64,000 nucleotides of DNA. It comes from Pseudomonadota bacterium (GTDB taxonomy: Bacteria; Desulfobacterota; Desulfobulbia; Desulfobulbales; Desulfocapsaceae). A program made the position numbers and the translations under genes. Under the pieces are notes generated by a model. The model had not been told where the DNA came from, did not search any database, and saw nothing but the letters and a program-made list of their open reading frames with translations. Location: the NCBI GenBank assembly GCA_023412495.1, contig JAEYNP010000036.1, positions 73,445-137,444 of the forward strand. Reading direction: 5' to 3'. Within the stretch, counting starts at the first letter, position 1; every line of letters begins with the position of its first letter. This document shows positions 1 through 8,603 of the stretch, in pieces.

Positions 1-1
1 C

Positions 2-1240
2 GAGTCCCTGCAGCGCCAGTTTGTCAGGATGTCACTGGCCGGCCTGCGCGACGAGGCGGAGCTTCGCGGCCATCGCCGCACCTATGTCGGCGCCATGCCG
101 GGTCGGATCCTCACGGAACTCAAGCGAGCTGGCGTGAACAACCCGGTTTTCATGCTGGATGAGATCGACAAGATCGGACAGGATTTTCGCGGCGATCCGG
201 CCTCGGTGCTGCTGGAAGTGCTTGATCCCGAGCAGAATATCCGCTTCGTCGACAACTATCTGGAAATGCCCTTCGACCTCTCCCGGATCATGTTCATCGC
301 CACGGCGAACGACCTTTCGAAGCTGCCGGCCCCCCTTCGCGACCGCATGGAGATCATCGAGTTCAGCGGTTACACCGAGCAGGAGAAGCTGCAGATCGCC
401 AGGCAGTTCATCCTGCCCCGTCAGCTGAAGGCTGCCGGTCTGTCTAACTCGTCGATCCGCTTCGCTCCGGAGGCGCTGGCTCGGGTCATATCGGAGTACA
501 CCCGGGAATCCGGACTGCGCAGCCTCGAACGGGAACTTGCCGACATCTGCCGCAAGATAGCTCTGCTGAGCCTGCAGGCAGAGGATGGGGAAACCATCGC
601 GGAAATCGATGCGGAGACCATCCCCAGACTGCTCGGGCCGCGCAAGTTCATCCGGGAAGCAGCCGAGGCGAAGGCCCGGGTGGGGATCGCCACAGGTCTT
701 GTCTGGACCGAGACCGGCGGCGAGATCATCAATGTCGAGACCGCTGCAATGCCGGGTTCCGGCACGCTGCAGCTCACCGGGTCGTTGGGCGAAGTCCTCC
801 AGGAGTCTGCGCGGGCGGCGCTCAGTTTCATTAGGAGCCGGACCACCGAATTCGGCATCATCGATGATTTTTTCAGGAATACAGATATTCACATTCATTT
901 TCCGTCGGGGGCCATTTCCAAGGACGGGCCGTCCGCGGGAATCACGATTTTTGCGGCGCTGCTCTCCCTGCTGACAAAAAGACCCGCCTTTATGGATGTA
1001 GCGCTGACGGGCGAGATGACCCTCTCCGGCCGCATCCTGCCCATCAGCGGTATAAGGGAGAAGCTGCTCGCGGCCAAAAGGGCGGGCGTACGGCGGGTGC
1101 TGCTGCCGGCAGCGAATCGGGAGGAGGTGGCGGCCGTGGGTGAGGACGTGACGGAAGGGCTGGAGGTGGTGCTGGTGGCCGAGGCGGGCGAAGTGGTGGA
1201 ACAGGTGCTTGAGGCGCGGGAGTATCTCCTGCAGTTTTAA
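2..1240 (+). CDS. lon: ATP-dependent Lon protease, C-terminal part (5' truncated by window edge)
   Basis: The reading frame is open from base 2, so the gene enters from outside the window and only about 412 residues are seen. Lon is a cytosolic AAA+ serine protease that degrades damaged and regulatory proteins. Visible parts are the end of the AAA+ module (RDEAELRGHRRTYVGAMPGR, Walker B MLDEIDKIG, the ATAND sensor region) and the whole proteolytic domain. The catalytic serine lies in KDGPSAGIT (codon at 932) and the catalytic lysine in GIREKLLAAKRAG (codon at 1061), giving the Ser-Lys dyad of the family. The stop is TAA. The truncation is only the window edge; nothing suggests a pseudogene. 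Confidence 0.96.
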   Translation, partial: ESLQRQFVRMSLAGLRDEAELRGHRRTYVGAMPGRILTELKRAGVNNPVFMLDEIDKIGQDFRGDPASVLLEVLDPEQNIRFVDNYLEMPFDLSRIMFIATANDLSKLPAPLRDRMEIIEFSGYTEQEKLQIARQFILPRQLKAAGLSNSSIRFAPEALARVISEYTRESGLRSLERELADICRKIALLSLQAEDGETIAEIDAETIPRLLGPRKFIREAAEAKARVGIATGLVWTETGGEIINVETAAMPGSGTLQLTGSLGEVLQESARAALSFIRSRTTEFGIIDDFFRNTDIHIHFPSGAISKDGPSAGITIFAALLSLLTKRPAFMDVALTGEMTLSGRILPISGIREKLLAAKRAGVRRVLLPAANREEVAAVGEDVTEGLEVVLVAEAGEVVEQVLEAREYLLQF

Positions 1241-1246
1241 GTAGTA

Positions 1247-1277
1247 TTTCCTTGAAGGAAAAATCGATTTTTTTAAG
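1247..1277 (+). terminator. possible intrinsic terminator after lon
   Basis: A short inverted repeat (TTTCCTT, G, AAGGAAA) a few bases after the lon stop runs into a second palindrome, AAAAATCGATTTTT, that ends in a T tract. The stem is AT-rich and weak, so this is only a plausible terminator. Confidence 0.35.
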
Positions 1278-1428
1278 TTATTTCATTATTTTTTTCTTGT
1301 TGGCCCCCAATGTTGTGCTGCTGCCTTACGAAGCTGGTGTTCACCTGTTTCCAGAACTCCAGCTTCGCCTAACCGCTGACATATGGCAAGCGCAGGAAGC
1401 CGGGCTTTTTGCGTATCTTCATCTGGTC

Positions 1429-2166
1429 TTATTCGACGATCAGGTTGTAAGTGGTATCGATCGTCCATTCCCACTGCGGAAATGTGCCTTTGAAGTTGAG
1501 GGTGTGAGAGCCTTTGGATAGAGGACGGAGCATCACATAAATGCCGTCATCGACACCGAGGTAGGTTCCAGCGATAATTTGCTGCTCGCCAAGTGCCTGA
1601 TACAGGCTTCCATCCGGAACCATGCTCTGATAGACGGGCGATTGCAGGCGAAAACCTTTCTCAAGTTTGATCCGATGCCTATCGAGAGTCACCTCCAGAT
1701 CCGTAGTCTGGTCGATGGCGTCTGCTATGGCAGCCCGCATTTCGGTAATGATCGGTCCCGCACCAAGGCAGAAGCCATATTCAGCTTCCGCGTCAAGGCA
1801 TGCAGCATTGAGAACCGGAAAGTACAATGCCGTCCCCACTGGAACATTGCAGGTACGTACAGCCGGAAGACCCTCGCAGTTATTGTTAACGTCCGGGGCA
1901 CAGTTTCTGCCGCCGAGAAACCACACCGGCCCGGATTGTCCCGCACTGCAATCCGCGGTGTCGAAAAGAGGATGATGAGCCGCAGGCAACGAATCAGCCC
2001 ATTGATGCCAGGCCGCCGACCAATCAGCGTAAGTCCTTCCGTAGACCACGGAGTTCGGTGGATAAAATTTGTCTGCGGCTTCCGCAGATGTCGCCATAAG
2101 CATTACGATTCCAACCATTGAGGCCATACATTGCAAATTTGCCGCTGAAGTCGTGTTGCGTCTCAT
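1429..2166 (-). CDS. secreted protein of unknown function
   Basis: A 245-residue protein with a hydrophobic N-terminal segment ending in a signal-peptidase-like site (ATSAEA/AD, about residue 31), so it is probably exported. The mature part opens with VVYGRTYADWSAAWHQWA and contains GQSGPVWFLGGRN and VPVGTALYFPVLNAACLD. I know this arrangement from uncharacterised exported proteins of many bacteria but have no function for it. Several cysteines (for example in DTADCSAG and GRNCAPDVNNNCEG) could form disulfides in the periplasm. The ATG has a strong Shine-Dalgarno (GGAGGAG, about 6 nt upstream). It is a single gene convergent with lon. Confidence 0.75.
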   Translation of the reverse strand: MRRNTTSAANLQCMASMVGIVMLMATSAEAADKFYPPNSVVYGRTYADWSAAWHQWADSLPAAHHPLFDTADCSAGQSGPVWFLGGRNCAPDVNNNCEGLPAVRTCNVPVGTALYFPVLNAACLDAEAEYGFCLGAGPIITEMRAAIADAIDQTTDLEVTLDRHRIKLEKGFRLQSPVYQSMVPDGSLYQALGEQQIIAGTYLGVDDGIYVMLRPLSKGSHTLNFKGTFPQWEWTIDTTYNLIVE

Positions 2167-2671
2167 AGCAAACTCCTCCTTTTTCGGATGATTGAATCAC
2201 ATGAAACCTCTAACCTCGTCCCTGTTGATTTTTTCGCAGCTAATTTTGAGGACCCACCGCTCCAAGTCTATGGGAGACCCGCGGCATCTCCCTCCACGCC
2301 ATTAGCATTGCCGCCCCATCCCATCGCTATTAATTAACATGCAGTTTCATTATATCTTTATTCCTGACCGTTATTAGGAGCTTTAGAATAAGGCATAACA
2401 GAGCGTGAAAAAAGTGTCAATCACATTTACGGGTTGTATAGGGAAACTGGGTTGAAGGCCAAGCCGAGACAACTGTAAGATGTAAACGGAGTTGCAAAAA
2501 TCAAATCAGGGAGGGCAGTTGAAAGGTACGCGCCTGGAAAATGAATGGTCATTCTTCTCCATTCCCGCCCGGCCCTTTTTGCTTTTGGAGCTGAACGGCG
2601 AAGACGCCGGTTGCAAAAGGGTTCAAATCCTGGCGGCTCCACCAGATGAAATTCTGAATAATGAGAAATTA
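2167..2671. other. intergenic region, no protein-coding gene
   Basis: The half next to the secreted-protein gene is moderately AT-rich and carries that gene's Shine-Dalgarno; no clear promoter boxes were recognised. The half next to the response regulator contains the tRNA-like relic described separately and a GC-rich stretch. An antisense reading frame across this part includes a VEPPGFEPF-type peptide, which commonly arises when a tRNA 3' end is translated, so I treat it as spurious. Confidence 0.6.
2587..2644 (+). other. tRNA-like relic (acceptor stem, T-loop-like motif and CCA end)
   Basis: GGAGCTG at the 5' side pairs over 7 bp (one G-U) with CGGCTCC at the 3' side, followed by ACCA, exactly as in a tRNA acceptor stem. 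GGTTCAAATCC precedes it, like a T-loop, but the T stem pairs only in part. One further hairpin (CGGCG, AAGA, CGCCG) lies between. The element is only 58 nt and lacks an anticodon arm, so it is not a working tRNA. It may be a decayed tRNA, an old integration scar or an unrelated structured RNA. Confidence 0.35.
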
Positions 2672-4033
2672 TCAGCTGTCCGGGTCTTCCAGGCCGTAGC
2701 GCTTGATCTTGCGCCACAGCGATACCCGGTCTATGCCGAGCATCCTGGCGGCAAGCGACCTGTTGCCCTCGACCTCGTCCAGGACTTCGAGGATGTACTG
2801 CTTTTCATGCTCGCTCAGGGTCGGCCAGTGCTGCCGGCTTTCTCGAACCGCGACTGTTGCCGTCCCGCCCAGGTCGGCCACCAGGTGCCGGGGCTCTACA
2901 ACCTCTCCATCGCAGTGGATCAGGATGCGCTGGACGATGTTCTCCAGTTCCCGTATGTTGCCGGGATATTCGTAGTTCATCAGCAGTTCCGCCGCCTCCG
3001 GGGAGAGCTGTGGGGCAGCGGCACCGGGGCGGGCGTGCTTGGCGAGGAAATGGCAGGCGAGAAGCGGGATATCCTCCTTACGCTCGTAAAGTGGCGGGAT
3101 GTTGATGGTCAGCACGTCGAGTCGATAGAAGAGATCGGTGCGAAAAGCCCCCTCCTCGGCCTCCCGCTTCAGGTCCTTGTTGGTCGCGGCCAGGACCCGG
3201 ATGTCGACGGGGATCTCCTCCGTCCCGCCCACCCGCATCAGCGTCCTTTCCTGCAGGACCCGCAGGAGCTTGACCTGCATCGGTAATGGCAGCTCCCCCA
3301 CCTCATCGAAAAAAACCGTGCCGCCCTGGGCCCATTCAAGCAGCCCTTTCTTGACCCGGTTCGCCCCGGTGAAGGCGCCCTTCTCGTGACCGAACAACTC
3401 GCTGGTGATCAGCTCCTCGGTGAAAACCCCGCAGTTGAAGGCCATGAACCGCTTTTCGCTCCTCGGGCTCAGCTCGTGAATAGTTCTCGCCACCAGCTCC
3501 TTGCCGGTCCCAGTCTCCCCCTGGATGAGCACGTTGCAGTCGAGCTTCGCCACCTGGGCGATGGTCTCCCGCAGGGTCTGCATTTTCGGACTCCGGCCGA
3601 TGATCCGCGACGTCCCCCTGCAGTCGTAGACCTGCTGCCGCAGGCTGGTCACCTCCTGGCGCAGGAGGGTCTTTTCCAGGGCCTTCTCGACGATGAGCCG
3701 CATCTCGTCGATCTTGAAGGGTTTGGCGATATAGTGATAGGCCCCCTGACGCATCGCCTCCACCGCGGTATCGACGCTCGCGTAACCGGTAATGACCACC
3801 ACCTCCGTTTCCGGCCTGAGCTTCTTGGCCTCGGCCAGCACCGCCATGCCGTCGCGCCCCTTCATCCGCAAATCCGTAAGCACCAGGTCGACCTCCTCCC
3901 GCCTGAGGAGATCGATGGCCTGCTGGCCGTCTTCCGCCAGCAGAGTCTCGTAGCCTTCCTTTTTCAGAATGTGATCCAGGTTGTCCCGAGCGATAGGCTC
4001 GTCGTCGACTACGAGGATTCTTCGCGATTTCAT
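2672..4033 (-). CDS. sigma-54-dependent response regulator (NtrC family)
   Basis: A 453-residue cytoplasmic transcription activator with the full NtrC architecture. The receiver domain covers about residues 5-120, with phospho-acceptor Asp54 (LTDLRMKG) and acidic residues DDE at 10-12. The AAA+ sigma-54 activation domain covers about 140-370: Walker A GETGTGKE, sigma-54 contact loop GAFTGA, Walker B VFFDEVGELP. A C-terminal Fis-type helix-turn-helix (NRSLAARMLGIDRVSLWRKIKRYG) binds DNA. It overlaps the upstream kinase gene by ATGA, so the two are co-translated and form a cognate pair. Its targets cannot be told from the sequence. Confidence 0.95.
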   Translation of the reverse strand: MKSRRILVVDDEPIARDNLDHILKKEGYETLLAEDGQQAIDLLRREEVDLVLTDLRMKGRDGMAVLAEAKKLRPETEVVVITGYASVDTAVEAMRQGAYHYIAKPFKIDEMRLIVEKALEKTLLRQEVTSLRQQVYDCRGTSRIIGRSPKMQTLRETIAQVAKLDCNVLIQGETGTGKELVARTIHELSPRSEKRFMAFNCGVFTEELITSELFGHEKGAFTGANRVKKGLLEWAQGGTVFFDEVGELPLPMQVKLLRVLQERTLMRVGGTEEIPVDIRVLAATNKDLKREAEEGAFRTDLFYRLDVLTINIPPLYERKEDIPLLACHFLAKHARPGAAAPQLSPEAAELLMNYEYPGNIRELENIVQRILIHCDGEVVEPRHLVADLGGTATVAVRESRQHWPTLSEHEKQYILEVLDEVEGNRSLAARMLGIDRVSLWRKIKRYGLEDPDS

Positions 4034-5508
4034 GGACTCACCTTGCTTTTCAAGGGAAGGTGGATCAAAAACGACGCACCCTGTCCCGGAGCGCTCTCGA
4101 CCGTGATGTAGCCGTGATGTTTCTGGATGATGCCGTAGACCACAGAAAGGCCGAGGCCGGTGCCCTGCCCTTCCTCCTTGGTGGTGTAGAAAGGATCGAA
4201 CAACCGGCCCTGGACATCCGCCGGTATCCCCTGGCCGGTGTCGTGCACCTCGATGATCACCTCATCGTTTTCGTCCTCCCAGGCGGTGATCCGGATCTGG
4301 CCGCTGCCCTGTATGGCCTGGGCGGCGTTGATAATCAGGTTGATGAAGACCTCCTGCATCCGCTGGGTATCCATAGGGATCATGAGAACCTCCGGAACCC
4401 TCACCACCATTTCGACATCGGCCGGCACCTGGCTCTGTACCAGCCGGATAGAGCGTTTCACCACGTCTGAGAGATGCGCCGGCCGCAGGGCGAACTCCTG
4501 GACCCGCGAAAATTCCAGCAGTCCTTTGACGACATCCCGGGCCCTGAGGGTTTCCTGATCGATATTTCTCAGCATGCGCCTGAGAAATTCGGGATCGCCT
4601 CCTTCCAGCTCGGCGATGGCTATCTGGCAGGAGGTTGAGATATTATTGAGGGGGTTGTTGAGCTGGTGGGCCACTCCTGCGGTAAGCGTCCCGATGGAGG
4701 AGAGCTTCTTCGACTGGACCAGCTGATCCTGGCGCCGCTCCAGTTCGCGGACCATGGTATTGAAGGCCTCCATGACCTGCTGCATTTCATCGCGGGTGTT
4801 GATGACATCGATGCGGTTGAACCGGCCGAGGGCGATGTCGGCGGTGGCGTTCTTGATGACGACAAGCGGCCGAAAAATCCTGTAGATCATGAGAAAAGGC
4901 ATGACTATTCCAAGAGCCACGGCAATCGCGGACCAGGTCACCAGCTGTTTTTTCAGGAGCGTCAGGATGGTGTGGATCTGATCGCGTTCGAAGTCGACCA
5001 GGGTCTCGCTCAGTTCGGTCATCCTCTTGCCCTGGTCGCGAAGATCATCGACCATCCGGAGATATTCCCCTTCGCCGGCCATCAGCCCGGAGAGCCGGTT
5101 CATGCTCTCCCGGTATGCCTCCACCTCTTTGTTCAATTCCTGCAGCATGGGCGAAATCTTCAGTTTGCCGCTGCGCGCCAGGATCTCCTCAACCGTGTTG
5201 GTCGCCTGCGCCAGATACCGCTGGTTTTCCTGAAAGGCCTCCGCCTCGTTGTAGAGCAGGAAATTCTTTTCGTAGCGACGCGCCTCGAGGATGATGTTGT
5301 TGAGGCTGTAGGCGAGTTCGAGGATTGCGAGCTTTTCCTCCGTGGTCCGCAGATCATCGTTTGAAATATAGCCCATGCCGAGAATGCCGAGGATATAGCA
5401 GGAGAGAATGATCGCGATCTTGCTTCTGAGATTGAAATGAAAGTTCTTGAACACGCCGAACATTCCTCCGTAATCGATAGGCCGAGCTTTTTTTCCCAGA
5501 GTCAACAT
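4030..5508 (-). CDS. membrane sensor histidine kinase
   Basis: About 492 residues. A first transmembrane segment (KIAIILSCYILGILGMGYIS) and a second (WSAIAVALGIVMPFLMIYRIF) flank a helical periplasmic sensor of about 150 residues. A HAMP linker, a HisKA domain with the H-box GVAHQLNNPLNNIS and a HATPase domain (IINAAQAI, DTGQGIP, GTGLGLSVVYGI) follow. It should phosphorylate the overlapping NtrC-type regulator. The start is uncertain: a TTG five codons upstream, this ATG, and an ATG at 5463 directly behind a GGAGGA are all possible. The sensor resembles four-helix ligand-binding modules; the signal is unknown. Confidence 0.9.
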   Translation of the reverse strand: MLTLGKKARPIDYGGMFGVFKNFHFNLRSKIAIILSCYILGILGMGYISNDDLRTTEEKLAILELAYSLNNIILEARRYEKNFLLYNEAEAFQENQRYLAQATNTVEEILARSGKLKISPMLQELNKEVEAYRESMNRLSGLMAGEGEYLRMVDDLRDQGKRMTELSETLVDFERDQIHTILTLLKKQLVTWSAIAVALGIVMPFLMIYRIFRPLVVIKNATADIALGRFNRIDVINTRDEMQQVMEAFNTMVRELERRQDQLVQSKKLSSIGTLTAGVAHQLNNPLNNISTSCQIAIAELEGGDPEFLRRMLRNIDQETLRARDVVKGLLEFSRVQEFALRPAHLSDVVKRSIRLVQSQVPADVEMVVRVPEVLMIPMDTQRMQEVFINLIINAAQAIQGSGQIRITAWEDENDEVIIEVHDTGQGIPADVQGRLFDPFYTTKEEGQGTGLGLSVVYGIIQKHHGYITVESAPGQGASFLIHLPLKSKVSP

Positions 5509-5717
5509 ATAGAAGATTTCCAATAAATTGGGAAGATAATTGCGGACATTGACCGGAGGAACAGCAGGAGGCTGGAAACGGGGGCCAGACTGCGAACTTT
5601 AAGCCGACGAAGCCGTGCACCTTTCTGGCGGCAGCAAACGCCGGCCGCAAGAACCTTTGAGAAAGTAAGAGGATCGTCCCAAACAGACTTTTTGACTGGA
5701 AGAGGAGCACGGAAATC

Positions 5718-8477
5718 TTACCTTATAACCTCATCGGACAGCTTTCCTGTCTGCTGCCCGCCCGCCTGCTCCCCCACCATCCTATCAAACAATTTACCGC
5801 GCCCGGCCTCCAGGACATTCCCGGCATCAAAACGGCCGAAAAAGTCCAGGAGCGGCGCGATCAGGCCGGTCCACCCTGTCTGGTGGCTGGCTCCAAGCCC
5901 CGCCCCGTTGTCGCCGTGGAAGTATTCGTAAAAAAGTATCAGGTCCTTCCAGTGCGGGTCGTCCTGAAATTTGGCGGTGCCGCCATACACGGGCCGCCGG
6001 CCGTTCCCGTCGCGCAGAAAGATGTTTGTCAGGCGGCGGGAGATCTCCTTGGCCACCTCGAACAGGGTCAGGCGCTGGCCGGAGCCGGTCGGGCACTCGA
6101 CCGTGAAGTCGTCGCCGAAAAACATATAAAGATTGACCAGCGCCCGGATGATCAAAACGTTCACCGGCATCCACACCGGCCCCCGCCAGTTGGAATTGCC
6201 GCCGAACATTCCGGTGTTCGACTCGGCAGGCAGATATTGCACCTTGTACTCCTCCCGCCCAACTACGAAATAAAAAGGATGATCGAGGTGATACCGCGAG
6301 AGCGAGCGGATACCGTACGGCCCCAGGAATTCGTTTTCGTCGAGCAGGTAACCGAGCACCCGTTCCAGCTTCTTGCGGTTGAGGATCGACAGCAGCCTGC
6401 GGTTCCGGTAGCCGACAAAGCCCTCGTCGGTCGGGGCGACATGCTGGAACAGCTCGGAATGGCGCTCGCGGAACATGGCGATGATTTTCATGAGGTTGGG
6501 GTGACTTTCTGCTTCCTGCGCCTCGAACACCGTCGACGCGCAGAGCGGCAGCAGCCCCACCATCGACCGTACTTTCAGGCGCATGGCGTGGCCGTCAGGC
6601 AGCCGCAGCAGATCGTAGAAAAACCCGTCCGCTTCATCCCACATTTCGTCGTGGTGTTCGCCTATACGGTTCATGGCGTAGGAAATCCACATGTAATGCC
6701 GGATGAACTTGAAGGCCATTTCCTCGTAGATCTGATCGTAATCCATCAGGATCAGAGCCATTTCCAGCATGCACTGGCTATAGAAGGCCATCCAGGCGGT
6801 GCCGTCCGCCTGTTCCAGTGAGCCGCCGGTGGGGAGTTGGGAACTGCGGTCGAAGACGCCGATGTTGTCGAGGCCGAGAAAGCCGCCGGCAAAGACGTTG
6901 CGCCCGTCGGGATCCTTGCGGTTGACCCACCAGTTGAAGTTCTGCATCAGGCCCTGAAATGACCTCTCCAAAAATCGCAGGTCCGAACGGCCAAGCCCCC
7001 GCTCGTATTTAAAGAGCCAAAGCGTGGCCCAGGCGTGCACCGGCGGGTTGACATCGCTGAAATTCCATTCGTAGGCCGGGATCTGGCCGTTCGGATGGAA
7101 ATAGAGATTGCGCAGCATGAGCAGCAGCTGCTCCTTGGCGAAATCGAAATCCACCAGGGACAGGGCGATCGTATGGAACGCCAGGTCCCAGGCCGCGTAC
7201 CACGGATACTCCCACTTATCAGGCATGGAAATGACGTCGGCGTTGAGCATGTGGAACCACTCGGTGTTGCGCACACCGTGCCGGGACGATTCAAGCAGCG
7301 GGTGGCTTTCATGCTCCGTCAGCCATTCTTCCAGATCGAAATAGTAGAACTGCTTGCTCCACAGCATGCCGGCGAGCGCCTGGCGGTGGACCCGTCGCTC
7401 GTCTTCGCCAAGCGATTCCGGAGTGATCCTCCGGTAAAATTCGTCCGCCTCGGTTATCCGGCGGTTGAAGGTCCGCTCGAAGCCGGCGAAGGGGTCCTGC
7501 GGCGAAGCGGCGGTGAGCCGCAGCTTGATCGTCCTGCTGCCGCCGCCATCAACCTCGAGCAGGTAATGGGCCGCCGCCTTCGTGCCCGTCCCCGCCGGAT
7601 TGACTGCCTCCTGCCGACCTGCGATGAGCAGGGCATGGAAAGCGTCCTTGACATAGGGAGAAGCGTTGGGCAGGTTCCACAGGCGTTCCGTATTGCTCTC
7701 GTTCTCGGTGAACAAAAGAGCCGGGGCTTCGTCACAATAGAGCCGGTACTCTCCCAGCTCCGGATGGGACGCCTGGATCAGGCCGGGCGCCGTTTGCCGC
7801 AGGGAAGGCTTTGGCCCGGCCGCGGCCCGGAACCAGGTGTTGCGGAACCAGAGTGTCGGCAAGAGATGCAGCGAAGCCCGATCCGGCCCGCGGTTATGGA
7901 CCGTGATGCGGATGTGGATATCCTCCGGGCCCTCCTTGGCGTATTCCACGAAGACGTCGAAATAGCGGTCGTCGTCGAATAAGCCTGTATCGAGCAGCTC
8001 GTATTCGAGATCCTCCCGCGACCGGCGCCCATTCTCCTCGACCAGGGTCAGGTAGGGAAACTCCCTCTGAGGGTATTTGTAGAGGTATTTCATGTAGGAG
8101 TGGGTGGGCGTGCTGTCGAGGTAAAAATAGTACTCCTTCACATCCTCGCCGTGGTTGCCCTGGCCGTTCGTCAGGCCGAACAGCCGCTCCTTGAGGATCG
8201 GATCGCGCCCGTTCCATAGGGCGGGCGCAAAACACAGAAGCTGCCGGTCGTCGCAGATGCCGCCCAGCCCATCCTCGCCCCACCGGTAGGTCCGCGATCG
8301 CGCCTGGTCATGGGAGAAATAATCCCAGGCATTGCCGTCCTCGCTGTAGTCCTCGCGCACCGTCCCCCACTGCCTCTCGCTGAGATAGGGTCCCCATTTC
8401 TTCCAGGGCACCGCCTCCTCGCGCGCCTCGTTCAATCGCTTTTGCTCCACGACATCTATGATTTCATTTTTTTTCAT
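5718..8477 (-). CDS. GH63-related (MGH1-type) glycoside hydrolase, putative glucosidase
   Basis: A 919-residue protein without a signal peptide, so probably cytoplasmic. It has the look of bacterial GH63/MGH1-like enzymes, which act as inverting alpha-glycosidases on glucosides or on mannosylglycerate-type solutes. Typical stretches are WKKWGPYLSERQWGTVREDY at the N-terminus, EYPWYAAWDLAFHTIALSLV, NFSDVNPPVHAWA, WDEADGFFYD and GGNSNWRGPVWMPVN in the C-terminal (alpha/alpha)6 barrel. I chose the ATG with GGAGGA 7 nt upstream over an ATG nine codons earlier with no such site. It stands alone; the substrate is not deducible, though glycogen/trehalose or compatible-solute turnover is plausible. 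Confidence 0.85.
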   Translation of the reverse strand: MKKNEIIDVVEQKRLNEAREEAVPWKKWGPYLSERQWGTVREDYSEDGNAWDYFSHDQARSRTYRWGEDGLGGICDDRQLLCFAPALWNGRDPILKERLFGLTNGQGNHGEDVKEYYFYLDSTPTHSYMKYLYKYPQREFPYLTLVEENGRRSREDLEYELLDTGLFDDDRYFDVFVEYAKEGPEDIHIRITVHNRGPDRASLHLLPTLWFRNTWFRAAAGPKPSLRQTAPGLIQASHPELGEYRLYCDEAPALLFTENESNTERLWNLPNASPYVKDAFHALLIAGRQEAVNPAGTGTKAAAHYLLEVDGGGSRTIKLRLTAASPQDPFAGFERTFNRRITEADEFYRRITPESLGEDERRVHRQALAGMLWSKQFYYFDLEEWLTEHESHPLLESSRHGVRNTEWFHMLNADVISMPDKWEYPWYAAWDLAFHTIALSLVDFDFAKEQLLLMLRNLYFHPNGQIPAYEWNFSDVNPPVHAWATLWLFKYERGLGRSDLRFLERSFQGLMQNFNWWVNRKDPDGRNVFAGGFLGLDNIGVFDRSSQLPTGGSLEQADGTAWMAFYSQCMLEMALILMDYDQIYEEMAFKFIRHYMWISYAMNRIGEHHDEMWDEADGFFYDLLRLPDGHAMRLKVRSMVGLLPLCASTVFEAQEAESHPNLMKIIAMFRERHSELFQHVAPTDEGFVGYRNRRLLSILNRKKLERVLGYLLDENEFLGPYGIRSLSRYHLDHPFYFVVGREEYKVQYLPAESNTGMFGGNSNWRGPVWMPVNVLIIRALVNLYMFFGDDFTVECPTGSGQRLTLFEVAKEISRRLTNIFLRDGNGRRPVYGGTAKFQDDPHWKDLILFYEYFHGDNGAGLGASHQTGWTGLIAPLLDFFGRFDAGNVLEAGRGKLFDRMVGEQAGGQQTGKLSDEVIR

Positions 8478-8603
8478 AACTTTATCCTCCGTTACGTACA
8501 CCACAGCGTGTCGATTTTACACCCGAAAACAGTTCCGCGTGGCTTACCCTCATCCGCGTTTATTTCCCCCTCGGCGGCGTTTGGGTTGAACCCGGCGTTG
8601 TTG

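Noticed and set aside
2427..2717. Minus-strand 96-codon frame over the tRNA-like element
   Set aside because: It contains a VEPPGFEPF-type peptide typical of a translated tRNA 3' end, has no ribosome site and overlaps the regulator gene.
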